Positions 20,031 through 32,900 of a stretch of DNA of 64,000 nt are shown in pieces. A program made the position numbers and the translations under genes. A model generated the notes under the pieces. The model was not told where the DNA came from and did no database searches. It saw nothing but the letters and a program-made list of their open reading frames with translations. How positions within the stretch are numbered: position 1 is the first letter of the stretch; every line of letters begins with the position of its first letter. Source of the DNA: Plumapathes pennacea (taxonomy: Eukaryota; Cnidaria; Anthozoa; Antipatharia; Myriopathidae); contig OZ038466.1 in NCBI GenBank assembly GCA_964036295.1, positions 868,001-932,000 of the forward strand, written 5' to 3'.

Positions 20031-22218
20031 TTCATCGAGTTCGACTGACTGGTTTAAATAACAATACATGTTGCAAAAAAGTAACGCACTAAACACACTG
20101 TTATTGCTACGAAGTAAAGTGGTGATTATAAGAAGCGGCTCGTGATTTTAAACTTCTTTTCGTGTTCTCCAGCATCCCGTGTGTTTATATAAGAGTACAA
20201 ACTCATGGAAACTCGTGTCATACTGCTTAATTACAGAATATGGACGTATGGATCAACTTAAAATATTTAATACTATCTGGCATCTCTCTTATAAGAGGTG
20301 TAATGCACAGCGACAAAAAAGGGGGGTTCACGCTAAAAAGCGTGTTCCCCTTCATGAGCCGGAGGCTGTAGGAGGCTGTAGAGTACCAAAATCTACAAAT
20401 TGATAATGGCTCGTATGCGTCAGACAAAAAGTTACCCTCGCTAAACAACGTCTAAAAAACAACCTCGCGACCTGGTTTAAACACTCCTTTGTTCTTAACA
20501 GATGTTTTAACATTCACAGCGTTCACGCAACGGACCTAAGAATTTTAAACATGGCTTAACCACTGATCAAGCTGGTAAAGAATTAGATGCAATCGACCGA
20601 AATATTAATGAAAATTAAAGAATTTAATTTTCTTCTCTTTAACTATTGTGATTCTTTCTTTCTTCTCGTAATGTGGCTTGATAATCATTATAGTTCCATA
20701 AAAGAGGAATAACAAGCGGAAGCGGAAATCGTACCGTACGTCTTTGACAACATATACATGTGTTGCAATAAACGTACTCAGCTATTGACCTAAAAATGAT
20801 CGTTGTTGAAAATAACTGGTGTATAAAATCTGATCAGCGTATGTGCCATTATTTTGGGTGGAACACAAAAATCTTTAGCTTCGAGCTCTTGAAATATCTC
20901 ATATTCGTGAGCGATCGAGCACCTCTATTTTACAGGTCACGACAAGAAAAAATCATTTTGAATGATTCTAAGCACCATACCCTACATGATTCTTGTAAAA
21001 TAAACACCTTGAAATGTGCAGTGACATATTAATCTTGCATTTTCTATTTTTTCTATTCTTTTTTTCGTTACGTTCTAGCTTCATGCTCGCTGTTTCTTCG
21101 TACTTATCAAAACAATAATTAAGAGGTGATTATTCTAAATCGCACAAAACCTCACTGTGAACTTGTGATTGCAAAGTAATCTTGTCTATTATTTACAGCG
21201 CCTTCGATACTGTGAATTATCTTCTGAAATATCGGAGACCGGTTTCCTTGCTTGTTTAGGTGTGCTCTTCTCCCTTGTTCAATTCGATGGTTTCAATGCT
21301 GCAAAACAACAGCAACAACAACAACAAAACGAAAGAGAACAAAAAGGCAGTTTAGGATAAGCGCGTTACAACGCTGCACATACAATTAATTCATGTGCAA
21401 CAGTATAACAAAGAGCATACTGTAACTACAGTTTTTTTAAACGGACACAAGCTGTATAGAAAGTCAGCTAAGATAGCATTTTGCTACAGATGCCGCCTTG
21501 TGCGCATGCGTGCAAGTGCAAGTTGAACAAGATAGATAAAACGAACCCTCCTGATCGCTGTGAAGCGCCCTTCTCTTTCTTGACAGCTATAGAAACGAAT
21601 AGATGTCAAATCTGAGAAAACACATAAGGACCGAACGAGCGCGCTTGAGTGTGCCACAAAGCGTGCGTGTGTTCGTGCAACGCCGTTGCGAGACAAGTTG
21701 TAGAATAAATTGCAACTTGCAAAGCAGCGATAATCCAGAGAGTAGCTGAGGAAAAGTCCTCTACTTTTCGCACAATGCATGGCTTTGCTGCAAGGTGTTA
21801 GAACGTGTCCCCCGCGATGTAACATGCCCTAAACGGGCATACCATATGACACCCTTTCTACGATAAAGTACTTATTGACCGAGTTAGATGTAGGCTCGGC
21901 CGGGCAGAGCTCCCAATCGGTCAATTAGTCAGTCCATAAATTTGAATGTTCTTTGCCAACAAAATATACCACACAATAAAGATCTTATTAACCTTGCTTG
22001 CTTGGTCCCTACTGTAAGTTCTGGAACTTCACCTTTTACCCTCGCCTTATGATTCGTGTCCTTTGAGCTTGGGTCATAAGGTGAGGACAAAACTCAATGC
22101 ATAACTTACGGTAAGGACTGTGCACTCGGTTAATAAGATACACAGGATGTGCGTACATAAAAAGTGTTATGACACTGAATCATACCTTTATACAATAAGA
22201 AAGATTAGACAATGATGA
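20031..22218. other. Intergenic region downstream of the Ig-protein gene
   Basis: No gene supported. Features are a hairpin GGGGTTCACGCT/AGCGTGTTCCCC (20,325-20,350), a CAA-type tract near 21,310 and short frames without domains. Confidence 0.5.
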
Positions 22219-22283
22219 TCATGCCAAAAAGAATCCAAGAATCGCGAGGACAGTTATCACCGTAGTAGCCTTTTGTGGAACAG
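22219..22283 (-). CDS. Ig-protein last exon: GPI-signal-like tail
   Basis: A 65-nt exon after acceptor TTTCTTTCAG, phase 1, stop TGA at 22,219-22,221. It encodes VPQKATT followed by VITVLAILGFFLA, a hydrophobic C-terminus right at the stop. Confidence 0.75.
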
Positions 22284-25200
22284 CTGAAAGAAACAGAAAA
22301 CTAATGTTACACACAAAAGAAAAGGACTAAAGAGGAAGCAACAGAAATGCGAACACTTCAAATACCCTCTTCTCCAACCATTAGGTCAGACGCAATTTCA
22401 CCAAACTTGCAACGGAAGTAAAAACCGTTCAAACTATCGTCTAACAGGTGAATCTTCCTTTTAATACTGCACACAGAAGTGTGTTGCACGTACTTGGGCG
22501 ACAGGTTTTGGACATCAATGTGGAATACAGTGGGGATATTCCGGGGGGAGGGGCGAAGGGTACTCCCTTACCTTTAGTATAGGGGTGTGCCCTGTTCCAG
22601 AGTAAAGAAAGACAATTATGCGACCCTGTTCCAGACAAAATGGTGAAAATAGATACACTACCCTGTTCCAGACTAGAGGCGACTCCACAAATCGGAAACG
22701 GCGTGCTTGAATAAACATGTGGCGTTACGTGATTTAAAGCAACAGTTCAGAGCTGTTTTGCAGCAATAGACTCGATTATAAATGATCAAGGATTCTGGCA
22801 GGAAGAATTATTGACCCTGATTCACAGCCAGACTGAACGAAAAGTATACCCTGTCCCAGAGAGAAACAGTGAGTCGAAGAGGCAAAAATTATACTCTGTT
22901 GAGTGGCATATCCCTGTTTATGACACATCAAATATTTCCTCCCGCGCGTGATTGGTGGAATCGTGACACGTGACCGAATAACGTCCGCTCACGAGCGGAC
23001 GTTATCAGCGAATAACCCCCGCCTGGCGAACAAACGCTGTTTATTAACAATATCCAAACACAATTTTATATATTAATCACAAAAACCCATTACGAGATGA
23101 CTACCGAGGAGGACATCAATTTATTGGTCGAAAAAGCAGTTCCAGAAAGCACCAAAAAGTTTCAGTCACCGCGCCATTATTTGCGCTGCAAGAGGAAATA
23201 TTTGAAGGATAATAAAGACAATAAACTACTTTTGGCTTCGGAGATATGCACGGATAATTGTCCTTGGACATTATCTGTTCTTCGAAGCTCACAGTTCGCT
23301 TCTCGGAACAGATAATATCCTCGGACAATTATCCGTGCATATTTCCTCGCCAAAAGTAGTTTATTGTTTATATAGCCCATATATGGAAGGAGGTATTCAC
23401 AGAGTAATGGAGATTATCCAAATACTGTATGCCTTCACCAACAAAAAACAACAAACCTGGAGGTACAGTACTTGAGGGCAATGAACAACAATTCTTCAAC
23501 TCAGAGGTAAACGTCTTTCCACAGCCAGAGCAACCATATTTACCAAAATCCCCATCACTCGTCACTTTTACGGAAAGAGTGTTTTTTGATCTGAAAGTCT
23601 TGTTCGACTTGTTTGGGTAATCCCACACTACTTCCGGTTGAGGAAAACCATATATAGGGCACACCAGTTGCACTATGTCGCCAACTTCAACACAATAAGG
23701 GGAGGTCTGGTTTTGCTCTCCCCTCACTTCACAAGCTAAAAGAAACAAAGATTACAGATGCGTGTGATTGTCAACTGTGTTGGAGCCAGTATAGCAGTGT
23801 AACTTACACTAGAATAGCAACAGATACCCAACTGGCACTGCATTGTAGTACTAAGCTTGCCTTGTTGAGCAATATTGGTATCAGACATAAGTTATTTTTC
23901 TAAGAACTGTCAAGAAAAGAAAACATACTTACATGGAACTATAAGTGTTCCAGTTGCATTTCTTTCACCTGCAATGTTCTTTATTTTACATATGTAGGTT
24001 CCAGAATCTGTGGATTGTACATTCCTAAATGTAAGAGCAGATGATCCACTGTTGCCATTTATCTCGACACCAGCTTTGCTATCAATTTTTTCACCATATC
24101 CATTGTACCATTCAATTTCTGGAGTTGGGACACCATCTGCAGTGCAATTAAACACTGCCTCCTCTCTAGGGTTAATGCTCTGGATTTTAGGTACAAAAGT
24201 GACATTATCTGGTGATTCTGAGAGAAAAAAAAAAAGAAAGAAAGAAAAGAAAACACAATTTATTATCATTACTTGTAAACCACAGCAAGCAATCCTGCAA
24301 GGATGAATGGGCAGTCTGTTTTATAACAAGATAGAACCTTGAGCTGTACAAATATTTCTGTGAGTTTTGAGATGCAAAATGAAACACACTACATGTATTT
24401 AGAGATTAGTGATCCACCATTTTTGTTGCCCTGGAAAGTCAAAAGATGAATAGCAATCCATTTCCATTTGACACGCTGAAGAAGAAGATTAGTTTCTCCT
24501 GACTGAAAGTGCTACTAACCTATTTAATTTTGATTAGCTGTATCATTTCATGTTGGAAACAAACTTTAGCCTTACATGTAGATTTTCTAATGTAAACAGG
24601 CAAAAACAAAAACAGCTATGGGTTGTATGCTCTAATATTTAACAAACAAGCAATGAAGCTGAAAAAATATGCAAGAAAACTGGATTTTGTTCAATTTGAC
24701 CAAAATATTGTCAACAAAATTTTTCACTCACACTTTATATTGTTTGTGGTCAAAATTCAAGACATTTAATTGGCTGACTCTTCTCTCATGTTCTCTCAAA
24801 TTCCTGCACACTTGTAACCTCAACATAGCTTGCTGATGCCTGCTCTTTCTATATTCACTATTTGACACCATGGTATCTACACAATAGGCCCTTTGCAACA
24901 GACAGGTCACATGACGTCCCAATACCTGCCAAATTCGATTTATAGATGCCATGAGCCTGATTTTATGCATTCCTAAATATTTTTTCTCACATTTCCAGGG
25001 TTGTCAAAAGACTGTGGATGCCGATTCCAGTGAAGCAGAATTGAAAGTTGCCAGTGCTGCCTCGATTCTTACTGCTGAGGCTTTTAACTGAGATGGAGAC
25101 TGACTATCAGAGCAATTGCAATGATGACAATCTATTTTTTTGGATGAAAGTTGTTTGAAAACTAAAGAATTAGCCTGCAAAGCTGTGGCTCTCAGGAAAG

Positions 25201-27734
25201 GGCAGGAAAGGAAAGGGGAACTGGTGCGAGAGTGGGGGAGAAGGGGGTACTGCTCACTAATAATTGATTTGACACACTGATAAAACTGATTAATACCTAT
25301 TGCTGTATAATATGGAGTCTCGATGGTAAATGCTGCACAATGAAATATGCAACCAATCAAGCAGGTACATATTAAATTCTACAAACGAGTTTTGGGTGTA
25401 GAGCTGTTAAAGTGCTACTGAAACGAAAATTACGAACTGCCCACTTTTTAATGTAAACATGTAGCTCAGTATATAAAAGATCCGTAATCCCTTTTTATGG
25501 CTTTGAAACTTATATTTTGTCCCTTTTTGGATGCGAAAACAGATAATTTCACCGCAAAAGTGGGGCAAGCTTTCTGCCTTATTAAAATGTGAGGTCACAT
25601 GATGTGAACAGCACTAGTGTGCAGGAGATTTGTAAGTCCTTAAAGGTGGCATCGCTAGAAAATGGTTTATTTTCGGCGGTGCCCGACTTGCTAAAACAGG
25701 TTTTCTTTCCTGATTATCAAGTTTTCTAGTTTAGTGGGCTGGTTCAGCTCCACTAAGACTTTCTGCTGGGTGCCTTGTTCTGTTTTGGGTACAGGGAGAT
25801 CTGTGATACAACACTGTTGGAAACAGGGTCATTTTTCAAATCTGGCCAAAATCTAGGGGGCAGTTTTTTGGAACCCTCTGGTGCAACCAGCTCGAAATGA
25901 TGAGACTCAACAGGCCTGTAACAACTCTAAAATCCTCTTCAGCTTTGATTTCTGAAAGCTCCATTTTGCTCGCAAGGTCCAAGGAAGCAATAAACCAACA
26001 CAACAAGACACTCATTCACATCATGTGACATCACAGTGGGTAAAACCGCTTATTATTCTGTGGGCTCAGATTTTCAATTTTTGTCATGTCAAGTGGTCCA
26101 CTTCAATCACAACAAAATTATACTTCTTAACATTTCATAAGCATGTTTTTGCCTTTACCAAAGAAAGAATGAAGAAGCAATGTACAATGTAAAATACTGC
26201 TTTCTGTTTTTGTCTCAACAGCACTTCTAGAAGCCTGTCGAGCCAAGTTATTAGGCCGTTTCTTTATTATTACCGAAATCAAACTGAAGGTCATAACCTC
26301 CTGGACCCGAGTTTTAACATTAGATGAAACTAGACTTTCAAAGCAAGCTTACCTAGACATGCATGGATATTCAGATTCCAAAGGCTAGGCCGGCGGGCAA
26401 ATATTTTGCAAATATTTCCATGGCAGTGAACAAAGCCTCCTGCATATTTACTTTGAAAATGGATCAAAATGCTGCAATTTTGGACTTAAGCCATGTCCGC
26501 CTGGTTTAGTCAAAGAGGATGAGCAAAGTCATACATATTTGCTACTCTTTATTGTATACATTTTTGTTGTTTTACTGAGCAATTACACATCTAAAACCAA
26601 AAACAGAATGGCTCTTTTGTGCAATTTTCATGGCAGTCATGTTGAGTGCCTAAAGATTAGCATTAGAAGAAAGTTATTGAAAAAAAGAGACCCTGCATTG
26701 TGTACATGAATAAATTTCTGTTAAAACCAAATGAAAGGTAGCATGTTTGACATTATTAAACCCACCTGATTGTCAGTATGTTTTGCTGGTGCATCCGACA
26801 TGCTCAGAAGAGAGAAGTTAACGTGCTAGTTGCTAGTTGTGATTTGCTAGTTGCAATTTGCTAGTTGCTAGTTGCGATTTGCTAGTTGCTTTTTGTGATT
26901 TAACTAAGATGATACAGCGCTCAAAAGCTCACAAAATGGAAATTATTTGTCATGATGTATTTGAACAATGGTTACCATGGAGATGTACAAAAAGCAGACT
27001 TTCAGTTCTTACTAATCAAATACAACCAAATTAATAACAGACAACATAGCCAACTGATAAAAAATAGATAATCACATTAATTTTTTAAATCAATTAAAAT
27101 AATTTATTAATAACTTATTAATTATTCAGTTGGCTATGTCGCCTCTCCTATTCTGATTTTTAGCCTAGTTTTAAATCCTCTATCGGTAATATGTTGCATT
27201 TCAGCATCAGTAGGATTTGCTCTGGGGTCCAGATACACAACATTGCTTTCCAGCAGTAAAATGTTAGATCTACGCTATGTTGATACAATATCTGAAGGTG
27301 GTGGAAACTGCCACTGATTGATTCGGAGGGCAGTACAGTCCCTTTACTGCTAAATGTAAGTCTCCTTTTTCTATTGAAACATGTTGAAACATGGTGCCCC
27401 AGAACAGTGTGCAACTTTGGGATGGTCCTTCCTTGTGATTATATCCATTCTTGTAGGTCACCATTTATTTTGTGAATGTCGAGCAAAGGCCCTTGAGTGA
27501 GTATTTTCAACCCCTTCTGGCAACAATAAATTTGTTGGTATATATACCGGGGCATTTTTGAACATCTTGCATATTTCTGATTTCGTGAAGCGAACTTGCT
27601 GAATTAAGTTGCTATCTTCGCCTACATCTAATACATTGAGGTATACCCAGACCAGGCTTTTTTGAGTTAAAGGGACAGGTACACGAAGGAACCTGACCGA
27701 CGCTGACCTCATAATCTTTCAAACCACAAACCAC

Positions 27735-27798
<64 letters not shown>

Positions 27799-29841
27799 TA
27801 TTATCACAACTAGCAGCTAGCAAATCACAACTACAATCCTGGCCAAAAGTATGTGGGACACTCTGAAAAAATGCTATGTTTTCACCACCACTCCTTGTTG
27901 AACAACGAAAGCGGCTCCTCTTTCCGAAACTTAGTCCTCCCCCCTCCCCCCATACAATGTTGCTTAAAGGGAGTGCACTTTGAGCACATTCATTCAACAT
28001 TGCAAGGGGGGAGGGGGACGGGAAGAGGGAAAATGTCATAACTTTTAGATAAAAGGCTAAGTGTCCCACGACTTTTGGCCAGGATTGTAGCAGCTAGCAA
28101 CTAGCATGAAACCTTTGCTGCGCTCAGAAAACTGACAATGTAAACAACAGCCGCAGCAGTGCTTTAAATAGCTGCTTATAAATCTACAACAAATAGTTTA
28201 TAGACTCATTATCTAAAAGTGACAAATTTTACTTACAATGCATACAATTAAGCCTTAACATGGCTATCTCACAAGTTATGCCCAACTGTATAAAAAGCAC
28301 AATCTGCTATCTGTCGGTACCATCAAGGCATTCCAGCAACAAGAAATCAGAGGCCAAAGCACCACTCCAAATTGCAACACACTCAGCATGTCATTTTGTT
28401 GTCATGGCCATAAAAATTGTTTCCAATTTTTTGGATTATGTGGGATCTCCAGAAGGGGAGTGGACAAAACACTGACCCCAGTCCATAGACTACCATATGG
28501 ACTACCCCTGAAAATCATTTAAAAGGCGAAAAACAACTGTTCGAAGCACACTCAATATCTATTTTACACATACTTTTCACTTTTGCTTGAGAAATTGTTC
28601 AATGCAATCTGTTCCCTCATTTGCACCACTTTGTCTTGGGTGCCATTTTTAAATGACAGCATCTGCTGACTGGTAGCACTGGCAATGCTCAAAGTTGCAC
28701 CCAAGCCTCCCACGTTGGCAATGACTGACAAGCAATGGACAAAGATGGAATTTTCATCAGGTAAATCTTGTTGCATTGAATATCTAATATCAATCTGTGG
28801 TATTGACTCAGGACTGTATTAAATCTTCGATTGGCTTTATTGATTCACTTCTCTCACATGCTCTTCTTGACTCCAATTACAACTTGCAAAACTGCACTCC
28901 TGCACATGGTCTCCATGCCGAGAGTTGTTAATTATATCAACCTAAAACAGAAACTAATTTCCAGCTAAATGAAAGTCGCTTTCAGTGTCCATAACAATCT
29001 GTCTTGATTTGTTATTTGAGATATTAGAGTAAATGACTAAGGAACTTTTTTGGTAACATTTTTAATCTGCAGATAGCGACTCAGACCGCACAATAACTGA
29101 TGTAATAGAAGCAAGGCTTGAATATGGCTTACTGAGCCCTGGGGAACGCTGAAAATTTCACCATACAGTAATTGTTTTTCGAGTGATGCAAATTCGTCTG
29201 CTGGTCAGTGTATGTTGCATAGTACACTACATGTCTTACATATAGTGCCTGCAAAGACAACATGGCACCAACAAGGGAATATGGGTCACAGTGCACAATT
29301 TCTTAAGCAAAAGCGAAAGGTGCCTGTAAAATTGATATTGAGCGTGCTTTGAACAGTTGTTTTCCGCTTTTAAATGATTTTCAGGGGTAGTCCATTTGGG
29401 TAGTCCATGGGCTGGGGGTCAGTGTTTTGTCCACTCCCCTCCAGAAGTATAATAAAGAGCATTTGGACCCCAACTAAACATGGTCAGCTTGCAAAACAGC
29501 CGAGGATGTCGACACAAGCAGAAAATGTAAAAGGAACAACTCCAACTAACTTTTTCAACTTTAGATCACTACAATCAACCAAAGTGTTGTTATGGAAAAT
29601 TTAATGACAAGAAAACTGATAGTTCTAAATAGACACATCGTACAACCACCTGACTTTCAGATCTCAAGGGTTTCTGTGTTGTGCACATTATTTGGAGCCA
29701 ATCATCCTTTATCAGGTCAATGTTGGAGTTGCATCAAAATACAAAATGTTCTAGTTTATGGTTGCTGATGGTCAGTCACACAAGTTTGATCAGTACGACA
29801 AGAAATGATGAATGAATGGCAGCACTGTATTTCCATTTATA

Positions 29842-29900
<59 letters not shown>

Positions 29901-32900
29901 TTTTACCAGGTAACCTAGTCAGCACTATAAAATGCTGTTATCAAGAAGGGCCCTGGGATAAAAGCAAGAATTCATACAATAATTTAAAAGCCAATTTTTA
30001 CAATAACTAAAATAATAAATTCCTAATCACTAAAAATACTTATCACCAAAATAGCTCAGAATTGCATTCTTAAACAACACAACAGAGCTGTCCCTTAATT
30101 TGCAGAGGCAGTCCATTAAACAATAGCTCCACTAAAGTAAAGCAACCTTTTTGCAATTTCAGTCCTTACATATTGTAGCACAAGGTCTGTTCCGTTTCTC
30201 CTGGTGTTACAACTTGATTTAGAAACAGTGAAGTAATCCTTCAAATTTCCATTTACAAAAAGTCAATATATACAACAATGCAAATGTCTGAATAGCTAAT
30301 GCACCAGAGTGAAAAAACCGACAATATCATATCATACCGTTATTTCACAGCTGCTTTTCTTTTTATACAAGAATAAACTGATATGAGCCTTGCAAGAACA
30401 ACATAGGGTAAACAGTTTCTCTTAATGAGATTTTTATGTCTCAAGCTACATGTACAGCAGCATAAAAGCTTGGTCATGTTTTGCTACAACTCAGCATTGG
30501 ACAACCTATAGAAAACTGACATTTTTAAAAACTTTTAGTGATGTGCAAGCATGATTGATGGTTCATTTTAACACAAAGTCAAACACAGTTAATCTAAACT
30601 GTGGCCATGTATTTGCAAATCACTTCCTTTCATGATTTAATGCTTTCATTGATAAAGCCAAGCACGCCAAAAGATGCTGGAGGAGTTGTGTACCATTCTT
30701 GCCCGTACAAATTGCACCAGAACGAAGAACCGCTTTCTGCTGCAAAGAATGTACAAAACACTGTTTATCTATTCCACTAAAACTGAAAAGACTAGTCAAA
30801 AGATCATCTCACCTTCATCCATGTTCCAAAATGGCAGCAAACAACACAGTGGGATTGCAAGCTAAAAACTTGTGAGAAGTCTTGGTTTAATAGTAAAATC
30901 GTTCACAATCTAGAACCACTGAAAGCTTGTAAATGATAACTTGGAGTGCTCCTGAAGTTCCATTGATCAAAAACATATGCATATAAACATATAAATATAT
31001 GCAGTTTATTTGCCTTGATTACCCATCATGCAATCAAATCCCTGAAGGGGTCTGTTTCAAAACCATTTGAAAGTGCTTTATTTGTGTCTTTGTGCAAGGT
31101 AATGCCATGTGATCATGAAAGCTGTAATAAAGTCATATGGAAGTGGAATGACATTTTCTCAATTTGTTGTACACTGTAAACAACACCAAAGATGAAACAT
31201 AACCAGATTAAAATGACCTTGCTTTCTCTTTTGTAAACAGTGTTTATCATGAATATTGATAATCACAATTATTAATATAAATCTAGACCAGGGCTACAAA
31301 GCACTGGGGAACAATAGGACCTTAGAACCCAGGCTACTCTGGGTCAATGACCAAGGTCAAGTAATTTTGCAACTTGATCACAAGATTCCATCTGAGGATC
31401 ACAAGATCCCACCAGAATGATCACTATAGCCAATCAGGATTTAGTAAGGCACTCGTAAGGTATCACATGTAGCATTTGGCAACTTCAGCAGAGCAGTACT
31501 GAAGTAATTACAGTAGCAATTAAATTTTTGATCCGCCCACCCACTCCTTGGGGCAGTCGTAATATTTTTTTCTTTATGTACGTCATGTAGTATTTTAGCT
31601 GTAGTCAGTACTTTTTGTTTAAACACCGCGGCACGCTATAAAAGGCACCTTCCCTGGGAAGACCTGGGCTCACTTGTCAATCAACTGCCGTCCATGTCAG
31701 ACGCTCTTATGGGATCTCTCCATGAAATAAAAATTTTTCCGTCATTTGCCATTATACGTGTGAATCTGTAGAGTTCAGGACATACCATTGTAAATATAAG
31801 AATTCAGATGTTGAAATGATGGAGGAATGTGATGCCGAGGTTATCGGTATATAGAAAAGGTTGACGTCTGCCACTTCAAAATAAATTTTCTACACATTTT
31901 CAACAGAGCCAACGCAAATGCACATGAAAGACCGTAAGTAAACAATATTACAATGAATAAAGTAAAGCCTAGTTTAAGGCTTACCCGGATTACCTGTGTC
32001 TCTGGTGGGATTTTGAGACATTTTAGTCAGCTTTTCTCGGAAGGGAAGCCGTGTGAAAACAACACGGCTGGAGTTTCTGATTACCAACGGTCTTAGCTCA
32101 AAGCCCGATAAATACGTTCAGAATGGTCAGAAACTCCATCAAATCCCACCAAACACATCCAGCGATAAATTCTTGTTGATATTCCGTCCACTGAATTTTA
32201 AAATCTGTCAAAAAATCGCCATGAAATGATTCTCTTGTGGTTCAGCTTGATGCTGATCGACTGAAAACTATAACCCACAATGTTCTTTAGCCGATTGACA
32301 TTTCTTCCCTGCTGTAGAATGATTACTGGTCGCCACATCGAGAAAAACAAATCCAGGAAAGCAAAGGGTTGTTGCTGAAGAGAAATGGAAGCAACAACTA
32401 TCGCTGTAGTGTTGATCGAGCAATAATTGTAACTCTTTAAGGTGATTCCCTAGTTTTGCATTGCGCATCTTTAGTGCGCATAAAGGCCTGTGCAAACGAA
32501 CGCAACATGTTGGCACAACATCGCCCAACATTGTTGGGCACAACATGTTGCGATTGTTTGTACACCATGTTGGGCGATGGTGCATGATGTTGGCACATGT
32601 TGTGTGAAGTTTGAAATCATTCAAACTTTGCGACCAACATCTGCCAACATTTCTTTTGTCCTCGTGGTCAGTGAAGCACATCGCAACATGTTGCGTTCGT
32701 TTAGACGGGTTTGCGCAACATTGTTGGCCTCACGCTTGCGCATTGAATGCTCTGTCAATTTGGTAACCATGGGGACTTAATCGATTCAAAGAAGATGGTG
32801 GAAAGTGAAGTGCTCGTTGAAGGCCGTTTCAGCCGCAAATAAGGATAAAGTAGTCGGAGCAGGAAGTTGACGAGCAAATCCACATGCTCGAAGAGAGTCT

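Noticed and set aside
21484..21825. A 113-residue minus-strand frame
   Set aside because: No recognisable domain, leader or splice context; arginine-rich composition looks random.
32268..32780. Overlapping frames of 96-137 residues on both strands
   Set aside because: They lie in the palindromic CAACATGTTG MITE, which opens frames on both strands.
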